This document shows, piece after piece, positions 10,874 through 23,052 of a stretch of DNA of 64,000 bases. How positions within the stretch are numbered: the stretch's first letter is position 1; each line of letters begins with the position of its first letter. The notes beneath the pieces are model-generated. The model was given only the letters and a program-made list of their open reading frames with translations, was not told the origin of the DNA and ran no database searches. The stretch is taken from the NCBI GenBank assembly GCA_026545225.1, contig CM048847.1:10906501-10970500 (forward strand), in the 5' to 3' direction. This DNA comes from Cornus controversa (taxonomy: Eukaryota; Streptophyta; Magnoliopsida; Cornales; Cornaceae). Position numbers and translations under genes: made by a program.

Positions 10874-11302
10874 TGATGGAGTGGCTTGAGTTAATGAACA
10901 ACAGTAATGACTTGGTATTTCGCAAAGATTAGGTAGTTCAGTCAATGTCTTGAAAACATGAATTTTTACTATTTCAAAAATTGTTAGTCTTTAAATGAGG
11001 TTGTTAGGAAATTGTATGCAAATGACTTTTGGGCTTCTTTTAACTCTATAAGTTATAATGAAATAAAATGGTAAAAAAAAAAAAAAAAGTGTTTTGATTA
11101 TTAAAAAAAAAAAATTGTCCTATAGATTTGTCTTTATATTAGAGTAGAGTGAGTCCTCCCTCAATCAAGTACAAGGCTTGGTCGCGTAAAGTGATTCCTC
11201 CATTATCAACGTGAGTGATTCCGTTGCTAATATCAAGTTTTTTCGCACCTTTTCGAGCAATCCTTCATCCCATTTCTTATTGCCCACCTCTGCCCTACAT
11301 CA
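10874..11302 (+). repeat. Chromovirus 5' LTR
   Basis: 429 bp, aligned along its length with 19963-20383. Both contain ATGAATTTTTACTATTT and GAGTGAGTCCTCCCTCAATC. Confidence 0.88.
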
Positions 11303-11417
11303 AGTTTTGTATCAAAGAAAAATTCCACCAAAACTTAGTTCCACATAACAACTCTTATCCTTTTCCAACAGAACCAAACAATACTGTCTGCAACAACCTA
11401 AAATTTATTCTTTTCCA

Positions 11418-12833
11418 ACAGAACCAAAAGTGAGGGTATCGAACCATAGAGACTGAGTATTACGTTTATATTTGAATTGTGAAATTAATTCTAACTAGAT
11501 TAATAAAAGTGGATTGCAGATTTTTATTTCTAATTTTAATAATTAACTAAGAAAGGCAATTAAATTGGAAGCAAGTAAATCTAATGACTGAAGATAAGGA
11601 TGAGTTTAGACAAGGGTTTTTGACTTCACACTAACCTCGCAATCAATGGACAATTAAACCAATTATGGGGAGTTTTATCATGCATATGTTTTCATAGCTA
11701 CAAGCTCACATTCAATTAATAAGAAACATTATATATGATCAAACTTAAGTATGAATTATCTTCAATTAGCATATATCATCTACCTATCTATTCTACTCTA
11801 GGGTGTAAAATGATCCATTTTTTTTAAGCATAATTCATCAAACCTAATTATATATAAAATTAATTCTATTGTGTAATTATCACTCTCATAATCATAGAAA
11901 ATACAAGAGATTGAATTCAATCACAACAACTAAATATCTAAGTCAAGATAAGAAATCATTGAAATTGAATATAAACTTTATAAATCAATTCTTAATAGAA
12001 TCCTCTAAATTACAATATATATGCATGAATATAAAAATCTCCAATAATTGGAACAATCAAACATTTGATGCTTAGTTAGGACTACATCAAAACCTTAGTG
12101 GAAGAACTAGCCGCTCATGGTGGAAGGTGACATCTCAATGGTTAAGAACAAAGAGGTCATCTCTGTGGAAGAGGTACTAACCTTTTTTTCTCCTTCTTCT
12201 CCAATCTTTCTTCTACTCAAAATATTTTCAAAACTTCAGCCTTCAGTCCCCAATACATCCCCAAGTCATAAATTTTATCTGCCCACAAGAAACATGAAGT
12301 TTCTAATTCAAAATAGGAGACTTAGGGCAATCCCGCAGCTCTAATAAGGTGGATTTTTTTGCTGAACTTCAGCCCAAATTTTGATATAGTAAATGTCCAT
12401 TTTATAAAAATTTTGTGAAATACAAAAAGATCCAAAGTCAAATTTCCTTCAACTTTGAAGAGTTTGGGTCGTTTTGACATTCGAATAAGGAGTTATGGCC
12501 TGAATACCAACATGGGTTCAAAACTTTCCTTTTTGCAAAATTGGATTTCAGCCCATTACTTCCTTAAGCAATTGAACTCCTTTTAGGCCTCTTCCTTAGG
12601 CTATTTTGAATTGAAATATTAACTTGACTTATTCCAATTGATGTAGACTTCTTTTAACGCTTTTGAATATCATCTTAAAAAGCCCAAAAGTCAATGGTTG
12701 AGTGAATTTACTATTAAAGACCTGAAAATAAAATAAAAAAACTAAAACAAAGTAAAATCACAATTAATCTATCACTAAGAGAATAAAATATGCAAATTAA
12801 AAAGCTAGAATGCATAACATTCCACACCTATCA
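11418..12833 (-). mobile_element. Athila-like LTR fragment inserted in the chromovirus leader
   Basis: Read on the minus strand it starts at 12833 with TGATAGGTGTGGAATG and aligns over most of its length with the LTR at 2872-4403, including GAACTAGCCGCTCATGGTGGAAG (compare 3658-3674) on the plus strand. The far end is incomplete relative to that copy. Confidence 0.75.
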
Positions 12834-15605
12834 ATCGTCATGAAGAAATTGAATAATTAAGGCAATCACATAGGAACCTACAACGGATGATGGAAGAGAT
12901 ATTGTGTTGACTACCTACACAAGAAGTTTCTGACAATTCTGGAGGTTCTGTTAGACAAACATTTAATATTCCCGAGGATTCCCCAGAAGAAAATTTTAAT
13001 GACACAAGTTCTACTTCAGCCGCATCTGAACAAAGTCAATCACAATCTATCTTGGCAATCAATCGACTTACAAGATCTTTGAAAAATGCTGACAAAAGTA
13101 TTCTGGTAGATGTACCAGATTTTGATGGTAAGGTTGATCCTGAAGCTTATTGTGATTGGATTGCTTAATTGGAAACTTTCTTTTAATGGAAAGACATGTC
13201 GGAAGAGAGGAAGGTGAACTTTGTTACTACAAAACTGAAGGGCCATGCCTTGGTTTGGTGGAAATAGTACCAAATAAGTCGTGAATGAAGGGGAATCTGC
13301 CGTATCAACACTTGGGCTGAGATAAAAGTGAAACTTGATGATAAGTTTTTACCCATTGATTACAATCAGACCTTGTACTACAAATTTCATCATCTTCAGC
13401 AAATATAAGATCAGAGTGTAGCAAATTATACTGAAGAATTTTACAAGCTCTCGAGCCAAATCAATTTGCAAGAGATGGATTATCAACTGGTGGCTAGATA
13501 CTTGAGCGGGCTGAAGCAACCCATTCATAATGAGATTGTGTTACATCACCAAAGTTCTTTTGAAGAGTGGTACTAAATGGCGCTCAAGGTAGAAGACAAA
13601 TTAAAGAGAATTTCTTTGAAGCATGTTATGAAAACTACAAGCATGGGGACTTTTAAAGAAAAACAAAATCCAACACGATTTAAGGATCACCAAATTACAT
13701 AAGCTAGAGAATTCATGGAACGAGCAAGTACTTTACGTGGAAAAACTCAACAAGGAATGCGAGAAACCTATTTTTGCTGTGGATTAGAAGGTCACAAAGC
13801 CTATGAATATCCACAAAAGAATAAGGAAGCACGCCAGAATTTAATTGATGAAGGTGATGGTGAAGAACAGGAGGCAGCATACAAAGATCTTGAGAGAGAA
13901 GCTGAAACTCTTCAAGAAGTTTGTGAACTAGAAAGTGAAGTCGAAAGTTGTCATTAAAAGGATCTTAACAGCCCCTAAGATGCAAAAGGAAGACACTTGG
14001 CTGTGAACCAACATCTTTCATACGTTGTGCACTATTTATGGCAAAAGTGTATGGTGTTGATTGACTCCAGAAGTTGTGAGAATATGGTAGCCAAAGAAAT
14101 GGTAGAAAAACTACACTTAGAGTGTGAAAAACATCCTAGTCCCTACAAAATCTCTTGGTTCAAGAAAGGAGGAGAAGTTCTAATTAAAGAACGTTGCTTG
14201 GTGAAATATTCAATTGGTAAGTATCAAGATGAGATTTGGTGTGATGTTCTCCCTATGTACACTTGTCATATTCTACTTGGGCGGCCATGGCAATACGATC
14301 ATAAGGTTCATCATGACGGTCACAAAATACCTACTCTTTTTATCTTAAATGAGTGAAATATATTCTGACTCCCATAAAGGAAATTCCTCCTAAATTAACA
14401 AAAGAAGCACCAAAGAATCTCCTTTTCCTTGAAGAAGTTCAAAAAAGCATGCCAAAGAAGTGGTGTTACTTATGCTCTTGTTGCATGTCCTATTACAAAT
14501 GAGGTAGAAGACAGTAAAAAAATAGCGGAAAGCATAAAGGGACTCCTAAAGGAATTTGCAGATGTTGTGCCTGAGGAATTACCAGATGGTCTTCCCCCTA
14601 TGAGAGATATCCAACATCATATTGATTTGGTTCCAGGTGCCTCTTTGCCTAATCTTCCTCACTACTGTATGATCCCCAAAGAACATACAGAACTTAATCG
14701 GCAAGTGGAAGAGCTGTTGAGGAAGGGATACATCTGAGAAAATCTCAGCCCTTGTGCACTTTCGGCTCTTCTCACCCCAAAGAAAGATGATTCGTGGCGG
14801 ATGTGCATAGATAGCTGATCCATGAACAAGATAATAGTTAACTACTACTTTCCAATTTTGAGGCTTGATGACATGCTAGAGATGGTCCAAGATGCAAAAA
14901 AATTTCTCCAAAATTGACCTTCGAAGTGGCTACCATCAAATAAGAATACAAGCAAGAGATGAGTGGAAAACTGCTTTTAAGACTAGACATGGACCCTATG
15001 ATGGCTAGGCATGCCATTTGGTCTCTCTAACGCTCCAAGCACTCTCATGAGAGTAATGAATCAAGTACTAAGGCCTTTTATTGGAAAATTCATTGTCGTA
15101 TACTTTGATGACATTCTCATATTTAGTTCTACAGTAAGTTTGCATTCTAATCATGTACACTAGGAAGTGCTAAGAAGAAAGAAACTTTATTGTAATCTCA
15201 AAAAGTGCTATTTTATGAGGGAAGATGTGAAATTCTTAGGTTATGTCGTTTCATCTCAAGGAATAAAAGTTGATGATGAGAAGATAAAAGCAATTGTGGA
15301 ATGGCCAATTCCAAAGTCCATAACTGAGCTGTGAAGTTTCCATGGACTAGCCACTTTCTATCATTGATTCATAAGGAATTTAAGCACTATAATTGCTCCT
15401 TTAATAGATTGCTTGATTATTTTCATGGACAAAGGTAGCAGAAGAGAGTTTTAACTTGATAAAGAGGAAGCTTTCTAGAGCTCCTATCTTAGCCTTGACA
15501 AATTTTGTAAAAGTATTCATAGTTGAATGTCACACATCTCACATGGGCATTGGAGCAGTCTTGAGTAAAAAAGAACACCCAATTACATTCTTTAGTGACT
15601 CAATC
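12834..15605 (+). mobile_element. Chromovirus gag, protease and reverse transcriptase remnants
   Basis: The gag part lies at about 12.84-13.96 kb and includes a weakened zinc knuckle near 13.77 kb. A retropepsin-like stretch at about 14.0-14.35 kb includes HILLGRPWQYD near its end. The reverse transcriptase start is at about 14.5-14.75 kb ([19 protein letters not shown]), with further RT motifs to about 15.4 kb including a YFDDILIF-type catalytic box near 15.1 kb. The frame is broken many times. The sequence continues after the solo LTR at 18213. Confidence 0.85.
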
Positions 15606-16201
15606 TGTGACACCCCCTAATTTCCATGCATAAGTTGGCCAGGCTTATACACAAAAATTAGGAAATGCCACCACATGATAACAAATAAACATAGAGTACA
15701 AGATACAATAAAGAAGGAATTTAATAATAGAAAAAAATCTAATAAATAATAAATCTTGAACCATAAATCTCCATAACTATTTCATAATTTAATTTAGAGC
15801 ATATACCAACATCCTCAATTATATACAACTCAGGAATCCAGTAACTCAAGGACCCCTATATCCAAAATTGAAAATAAACCATAGTCTAATAAACTAAAAA
15901 ATAAAATATAATCAAATCCCTACTCTAAAAATACTAGAATAGAATGTAGACAGGTGAATTTAAGAAGAATCTCAAACTCAAGTTTGTGGCTAGAACTGTC
16001 AATGACCTGAAATATCAACAAAGAGTGGGTTAAACCCACGAGCAAGTCCTCTCTACTACATCTTAATCAGAGAATCGATAAACTAATCATCTCTCATCTA
16101 ACCAACCTAAACTAGATGATAAATACACAAATTTCATACTTATAACACAATTGATAAACAATTTTACATGAGAACAACAATAACAAAATATAATTATAAA
16201 A

Positions 16202-16219
16202 AGACAATCTTGACATGCC

Positions 16220-16259
<40 letters not shown>

Positions 16260-16800
16260 TGGTGTGATTGTTTATTAACTGGTTCCCAAATCTATATGGC
16301 AATCCTGACATGTCGTGCATATATATATATATATTGATGAGACTGTTTATTAGCTAGCTCCCAATTTCGTATAGCAACCCTAACATGCCATGTATATATA
16401 TTGGTGAGACTGCTTATTAGCTAGCTCTCAATTCCGTATGGCAATCCTGACATGCCATGCATATATATATTGGTGAGATTGCTTATTAGCTAGCTCCCAA
16501 TTCCGTATAGCAATTCTGACATACTGTGTATATATATTGGTGAGACTACTTATTAGCTAACTCCCAATTCTGTATGGAAATCCTGACATGCCGTGTACAT
16601 ATATTGGTGAGACTGCTTATTAGCTAGCTCCCAATTCCGTATGGCAATCTTGACATGTCGTGCATATATATTGGTGAGACTGCTTATTAGCTAACTTCTA
16701 ATTTCGAATGGCAATCCTAACATGCAGTGTGTATATATTAGTGAAACTGTTTATTAGCTAGCTCCTAATTCTGCATGGCAATCCTAACATGATGTGCATA
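16202..16800. repeat. Nine-copy 67-bp minisatellite with hairpin units
   Basis: The unit contains GGCAATCCTGACATGCC, a TATATA stretch and TTGGTGAGACTGCTTATTAG. About nine copies occur. Each unit can fold ATGGCA/TGCCAT (or a variant) around ATCCTGACA, and ATTGG-GAG/CTC-CCAAT around a 16-nt loop. TA and TG dinucleotide runs at 16220-16258 and 16318-16334 interrupt it. Confidence 0.88.
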
Positions 16801-16934
16801 ACTAAATTTTTCACAATATAACATACTTAGAAGCATGATTAATAACATATAATGAAATATACCACTAATTTATAAGGGTAAATTAATTTAGAGAAGTGAA
16901 AGGAGTCAAATCTATAAAATAAAATAAAATAAAA

Positions 16935-17035
16935 ACTGTTCATCGACACTGTTCGCGTATACTGTTCATGGATACTTTTCATCGACACTATTCATGGGAT
17001 TACTATTCATGACACTATTCACGAATGCTTGATAA
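16935..17035. repeat. ACTGTTCATCGAC-type word cluster
   Basis: About seven copies of a word near ACTRTTCATSGA follow one another within 100 bp inside the solo LTR. They are direct rather than palindromic repeats. Confidence 0.7.
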
Positions 17036-18212
17036 TTGAATGGGTTCCATGATCTGTTCTCTACAATACATATATTTATTATAAAGAAAACTTAATCCTA
17101 ATAGCACAAGAAAATGTAAAAACAAAATGAAACTAGCAGCACAAGGAAATTGCTAAAAATAAAACTCTCCAAAAATTCTAAAAAACTAAATAAGCAACCT
17201 AATAATTAAAAACTACTAAATATTAAATTTCAACCAATTTTGATTTCGTTTGGTCCACGAACAAAATTCCTGAAATATTCAACAGTCTTCCTATAGAATG
17301 AAAAAACGTAATTTTGGAGACCTAGACGAGGCTTTTCGACTGAAAAATGACATGGTCCAGTAGTTTAAACTACTGGGTTTTGCTTATTGGGTCATTTCTA
17401 ATCAATAATGAGTCTCGTGGAGTCAAAATACGTTCATTGAAAAATTCTGGACATCGACACTGTTCACAAAAATTAAATGTAAATACATATAACACGATTT
17501 AATTCACTACATATAAATTCCATAAATTAAATCCTAGATTTTGGTCAAAATACATATCTCCAAAAACAAAACCCTAGTTTCTCTCAATATATATATTAGA
17601 AACGAAACCCTAGTTTAACACAATACATTCATGTTTTATAAATTAAAAAAAACCATATATATATGTATATATGGTTTCAGATGTGAAGAGTTTATAAATT
17701 CAAAGGGGAAGAGAAGAAAAAGTATTTGCCTCTTTTCAAATCTTCCCTAGGATTTGTATCTCCCTCTCTTCCTCTATATCACTTTCTCTAAAAATATAAG
17801 TGTAATGAAATTTGTAGAAAATCCCAATGTACTAGCATATATATATTAATCTTTAAAACATATGAGCTTAGGCCTAAATAAAATAAACACATACCTTCCC
17901 CCTATGAGCCCAAATACACACTAAAACAAAATCCAACCCAAAATAAAAGAAAAATAAAAGCTCCAACCATCACCAATAAAAATAAAAAATTAAAAAAAAT
18001 TATATATATAAAAAAAACAAAACATTTAATAAAACTACTACACACTTATTTAAAACAACCAAAGCATTTAATACCACACAATTAGCATCTAAATTAAACA
18101 TAAATAGACACATTGACAAAATTTAAATTAAAATATTTAAAACACACACAAATCTGTAATCTCAATAAATAAATGACTCATTTAAATAACCTCAAAATAA
18201 CGGAGCATTACA

Positions 18213-19762
18213 CAATGATTCAAAATTCATTATTCTACTTATGGCATGGAGTTTTATCTTGTTGTGCAAGCTTTGAGATTTTGGCATCATTATTTAATTC
18301 ATAAGGAGTTTGTTCTATATTTCAATCATGAAGCTCTCCATTTTCTTAATGCATAAAAGAAGCTTAATACAAAGCATGCCAAATGTGTATCTTTCCTTCA
18401 AGAATATACATTTGTGATTTGTGACAAATCTAGTGCAATGAAGGAGGTGGCAGATGCTCTTAGCTGGAAGTTGTGTCTCCTCAAAACTTTCTTAGCCGGA
18501 AGTTGTGCTTAATCAAAACTTTGTCTTATGAGGTAATTGGATTTAAACTACTACTTCCTGAAAATTACAAATCTGATCCATTCTTTGAGATGGTACTGGA
18601 GGAATGTGGTGTTGGCAAGAATGGTGAATTCACTATTGTTGAAGGATACTTGTTCAAAGGAAATCAAGTTTACATTCCAGAAGGCTCTCTACGGCTTCAT
18701 GTCATAGATGATTTACACGGAGGAGGTTTGGGTGGTCGTTTTGGAAGAGACAAGACTCTTGCTTTCATTCAAGAATGTTATTATTGGCTTAAGATGACCC
18801 AAGATGTTGAAAGATACATTAGTCAATGCATGATTTGTCAACAAGCTAAAGGAGGAAAACAGAATAGTGGATTTTATCAACCTCTTCCCATACCTAACCA
18901 TTATTGGGAAGACATTAGCATGGACTTTGTGTTGGGTTTGCCAAAAACTCAATGAGGATATGATTTAATTTTTGTTTTGGTGGACCATTTTTCAAAAATG
19001 GCTTATTTCATCCCTTGTAAAAACACTACTGATGCCTCACATACAGTTCATCTTTTCTTCAAAGAGGTTGTTCGACTTCATGGTATTCCCAAAACCATTA
19101 CTTTAGACTGTGACACAAGATTCATGAGTCACTTTTAGAGGACTTTATAGAAGCTGCTAGATAACTAAGCTTCAATTCTCAAGTACTTGTCATCCACAAA
19201 CTGATGGGCAAATGAAAGTTATGACTCGAACATTGGGAAATTTATTGAGATGTCTTGCTAGTGAAAATCCTCGTTAATGGGATTTTGTCATTCCACATTC
19301 TGAGTTTGCTTACAACAGCTCCAAAAATCGTTCCACTCAAAAGACACCTTTTGAAATAGTATATGGCAGGAACCCAAGTCACTTACCGGATCATGCTCCA
19401 ATACCCAATCTTCAAAAGAATAGCATGGAAGCTAAAAAACTTGCTGATCACATTCATGAAATTCAATATCAAGTCCAAAAAAACTTGGAAGGAGCATATA
19501 CTTGATACAAAAAAGATGCGGATGCAAACACGTGACATATAGAGTTCAAGGAAGGAGATTTGGTAATGTTTTACTTAAGAAAAGAACGATTTCCAACATG
19601 CACATATCATAAGCTAAGGAGACCGAATGCTTATATGATTGATCTACCAAAAGGCCTGAACATTAGCCCAGTTTTTAATATCTCTGATTTGTACCCATAT
19701 AAAAGAAAGCTGAATCCACTTCCAACAAGTGTTGTTAAGGCTTTTGAAACACAATCCATTTA
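18213..19762 (+). mobile_element. Chromovirus RNase H and integrase remnants
   Basis: The sequence continues the pol interrupted by the solo LTR. RNase H residues lie at about 18.22-18.47 kb. The integrase zinc domain is near 18.70-18.85 kb (GGGLGGRFGRDKTLAFI, then CMICQQAKGG), followed by DISMDFVLGLPKTQ near 18.91-18.95 kb and a core with several breaks to about 19.5 kb. A C-terminal part at about 19.56-19.76 kb includes [10 protein letters not shown]. No clear chromodomain is seen. Confidence 0.85.
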
Positions 19763-19962
19763 AAAAATTGTTGATGTTCTAGACAAAAGATCAATTACAA
19801 GTCGGTATGGTAGGTGTACATAATATCTTGTTTGATGGAAGAAAAGATCCCAGTCTAAAGATAAATGGATTAATGAAAATGAATTGAAAATTTTGATAAA
19901 GCATTGTGGGAGAAGATTACCAATTCAAACTCAATGATGAGTTCTTTTGGGGAAAAGGAGAA

Positions 19963-20383
19963 TGATGAAGTGGCTTGAGTTAATGAACTACAGTAACGAC
20001 TTGGTATTTTTCAAAGATTAGGTAGTTCGGTCAATATCTTGAAAACATGAATTTTTACTATTTAAAAAATTGTTAGTCTTTAAATGAGGTTGTTTGGAAA
20101 TTGTATGTTGATGACTTTTGGGCTTCTTGTAACTCTATAAATTCTAATGAAATAAAATGGTAAAAAAAAAAAAGTGTTTTGATTAAAAAAAATATATTTC
20201 ATATATATTTGTCTCAATATTGGCGTTGAGTGAGTCCTCCCTCAATCAAGTACAAGGATTGGTCATGTAGAGTGATTCTGCGATTATCAACGTGAGTGAT
20301 TTTGTTGCCAATATCAAGTTTTTTCCCACCTTTCTAACTAATACTTCATCCCATTTCCTGTTGACCAACTCTGCCCTACATTA
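19963..20383 (+). repeat. Chromovirus 3' LTR
   Basis: Starts TGATGAAGTGGC straight after the purine tract and aligns throughout with the 5' LTR. It ends at the CATTA that matches CATCA of the other copy. Confidence 0.88.
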
Positions 20384-20700
20384 GAAATGTACCAATATTA
20401 CAGTGTCTCATATGGTTGTTGAACCCTAGGATCATGGTGTAAGGTCCGTTCATTGATTTGATGAACGGTTTGTCGGTCAAACTTTTGGGTTAACCAGTTT
20501 GACCTTAATTTAAGGTTTTGATCAATGGGATGTTTAGATAATAAATGTGTCAATATTACAGCGTCTCCTATGATTTTTAGACCCTAAGATCATAGTGGTG
20601 AGGTCCATTCGTTTGACTTGATGAACAACTTTTTGGTCAAACTTTCGAGTTGACTAGTTTGACCTTATTCGAGGTTGGGTCAACGAAATGTCTGGACAGT
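20384..20700 (+). repeat. ~156-bp tandem repeat, right two copies
   Basis: Two units (from about 20384 and 20541) match the left copy at 10704. The inverted repeat GGTCAAAC / GTTTGACC is preserved, 8 bp perfect in the second unit. W-box cores (TTGACC) fall in each arm. Confidence 0.8.
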
Positions 20701-21639
20701 CCCTATGGGTAGTCTTTTCTGGGGTTTCTGATATCTTTGAACTCAATGGTGGAGTTCGTTTACTATTTGCGATGCTCTAGCACTACTTCCTAAGAGGAGT
20801 GTGTCTACTGACCTAGCATTGGCAATAATTCACAAAAATATTCTGTAGTCTTAGTAAGAGAGGGATGGCTTAAAGATTTACTAGGTGTGAGATATTACAT
20901 TATTCGAGGTATCCTAGATGATTATCAAACACGCGTATTTCTAAAAATGGCTTACCGTATTCAACTTTAACCATTGAAATTTGTTATCAAACACCACCTT
21001 AATTTACTTTGAGTTAATTTCTCTGTTGTTTAGAGTTTGTTTTCTAGTTTCTCTTTTCAATCATTTCCTTCAAAATTCCTATTTTCTTCTTTCACTATTT
21101 CAATTTCAAAGTTTTTTTATTTATATATGAAGATAAATGAACCTTGAAGAGAGGGTTCATTCCCAACTCTCAATATATAATTCTATGATTTAATTATCAT
21201 TGGGGGTCAATTTTGGGAATATTAACTTTTTGGCATTATTACATCAAGTTCTCCATAAATTATGGCATGCCTACATTTTGACTTAAGGAAGATTGAGAAA
21301 TTTTATGCCAAACACTACTCATTCAGAGTTTTCAGCATTTTTCATAGACATACATGTATGCATGATTATGACAATGCATGAGGTAGACAATTAAGGCCAC
21401 TCTATGTAACCTCTCAATAATTCTTTTAGACAACAATAACATAACATGTTTTGAACCGTTTTTGTCCCTCAATAAATTTCCACACATAAGGCATCCAAAA
21501 AAGATAAGAAAGTATACAACAGAAGTACCAAGTTTTTAGTTATCAAAGACCACATATGGAAGGCTTACACTTGTTAGGTACCACATCATCAATACCTTAA
21601 AGTATTGTTTACTTTCCCTCAAAAAAGTGTGTACACGAT
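20701..21639. other. Non-coding sequence, nothing recognised
   Basis: AT-rich, with no plausible coding frame, LTR edge or repeat shared with other parts of the window. The first ~230 bp probably still belongs to the interrupted element to the left. From about 20.95 kb it looks like unique host intergenic DNA. Confidence 0.4.
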
Positions 21640-22963
21640 TGTGACGTATATTTTTGTTATTGGCAATATTCGGTGTCAAAACCAAACATTATCAAGTTGT
21701 ATTCTTTGAGTTATATTCTGGTCATTGATCATGTAATTAAATTCTCAAAGTGAGCATGAAGTTCTACACCAACCATGCAAGGGTTCGTCAAAGAATGAAG
21801 CTTGAATCTTCAGAAGAAGCCATCAATGGTTAGAACAAAGATTCGATCAATTAAAGTTTCGATATGGTTCCAAATGCATGAGGACATCGTTGATCACATA
21901 TGAGAGTCATGTAATCTAGCTAAAGTGGTGAGAATAGATATATTTCAAATCGGAAGATTCTGACCTTGAAAAGAGGGGCTTTTAAGAAAAATTAAGCATC
22001 TTTCAAGGTTGGACCAGTTCCAGTATTAGCTGGACCGGTCCAAGAGACCTCGGGACCTAAAATTCATATAAACAAGAGTTTGGACAGGTCCAAGTATTAG
22101 CTGGACCGGTCCATGCTTTTGCCTTGGTGAATTTTGTCTTGTAAAGTCCTGTTTTGACCCAGAATTGACCTAGAACTTTCCTAAAATGTGGGAATTTGTT
22201 TCCTATTAGTTTTTAACTTATTTTACAAGAAAAATTATGGTTTCTCTCTCATTATGCTTTCTACATAATAGAAATTCATATTCTAAAGATAGAAAGCATT
22301 GAGATATTTTTCTAGCAAACGATTTTTTCCTTAAATTCTTTGTGTATATTTTTTAGAGCACACACATATTCGTCGAGTGATTTAGGGTGTCTCCATATAT
22401 TCTATCAACTGTTCAAAGACTACATTGAAGATTTCTTCGTGATCAAGTTACTGGATTGGTTTCTTCTACAACTATTTGTTGGTAAGGAAGGAGAAGAAGA
22501 TCAAGCTACAAATGGAACATAATACTTGCTGAGTGTTCGTGTTCTTACAGTTACCCTTCTGAGAGGATTTTGATGTTAGATGAAAATCTGCAAAAGTTAG
22601 ACGAGGTAGTCGCAATTGTAAGGCTGAGGTGTTCCGCATAAAAGTTCTTGTCAGAGTGGAGTGGGTGTGAGTCTGGGATAGAGTCTCTTGTACTTTGCTT
22701 CGACAATAGTGGATTTGCTTCTATAGGGCTACAAAGCCTCACCTGTAGTTTTTTTTGGATCTGGGTTTTCCATATATATCTAGTTCACTCTTTACTTTAC
22801 TGCACTTTATTTTATTTACTTACTTTGTGGGATTACTTAGAATTTTAATTGGACTTAAAATTGAATAATCTGAAAGATTAAGCAAAAGTCGAGTAAACCT
22901 AATCACCACCCTCTAGGTTTTAAATCTAACTTTCGCAGCCACTTCTGCACCACACAACTCATA
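21640..22963 (+). repeat. Sirevirus-type 5' LTR
   Basis: Starts TGTGACGTATATTTTTG and ends just before the primer site. A cluster of TGGACCGGTCCA-type words lies at about 22008-22115. Because the partner 3' LTR is split by an insertion, this copy shows the undamaged target sequence at about 21701-21720. Confidence 0.88.
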
Positions 22964-23052
22964 ATTGGTATCAAAGTAGTGTTCTCTAATTTGTGAGTAG
23001 TTCCTTACGAAGTATTTTTAAAATCAAAATTTTTTTTATTTTCAAAAATCAT

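Larger units (their letters stand above)
15606..18212 (-). mobile_element. Solo LTR inserted in chromovirus pol
   Basis: On the minus strand it runs TGTAATGCTCCGTTATTTTG ... TTAGGGGGTGTCACA, the form of a Gypsy LTR with TG/CA ends. Flanking 5-mers CAATC (15601-15605) and CAATG (18213-18217) look like a target duplication, and pol sequence resumes right after it. There is no primer site, coding sequence or second LTR inside, so recombination to a solo LTR is the simplest reading. It contains a 67-bp minisatellite (16202-16800) and a cluster of ACTGTTCATCGAC-like words (about 16935-17035). Confidence 0.8.
10874..20383 (+). mobile_element. CRM/Reina-like chromovirus (Ty3/Gypsy), broken, with two nested LTRs
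   Basis: Terminal LTRs (10874-11302 and 19963-20383) run TGATG...CATCA and differ by roughly 8-10 percent, an old insertion of several million years at usual plant rates. The target duplication is AAAAT (10869-10873) against GAAAT (20384-20388). A worn initiator-Met primer site lies at 11307-11317 and a purine tract GGGGAAAAGGAGAA at 19949-19962. Gag, protease, reverse transcriptase, RNase H and integrase remnants appear in order on the plus strand. The coding region is heavily decayed, with well over ten breaks. An Athila-like LTR fragment (about 11418-12833) and a solo LTR (15606-18212) are inserted in it. The clade is assigned from remembered protein wording and could be another chromovirus lineage. 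Confidence 0.85.

Noticed and set aside
15606-18212. A complete short non-autonomous LTR element rather than a solo LTR
   Set aside because: No second terminal repeat, primer site or purine tract inside; TG/CA ends with one 5-bp duplication fit a solo LTR better.
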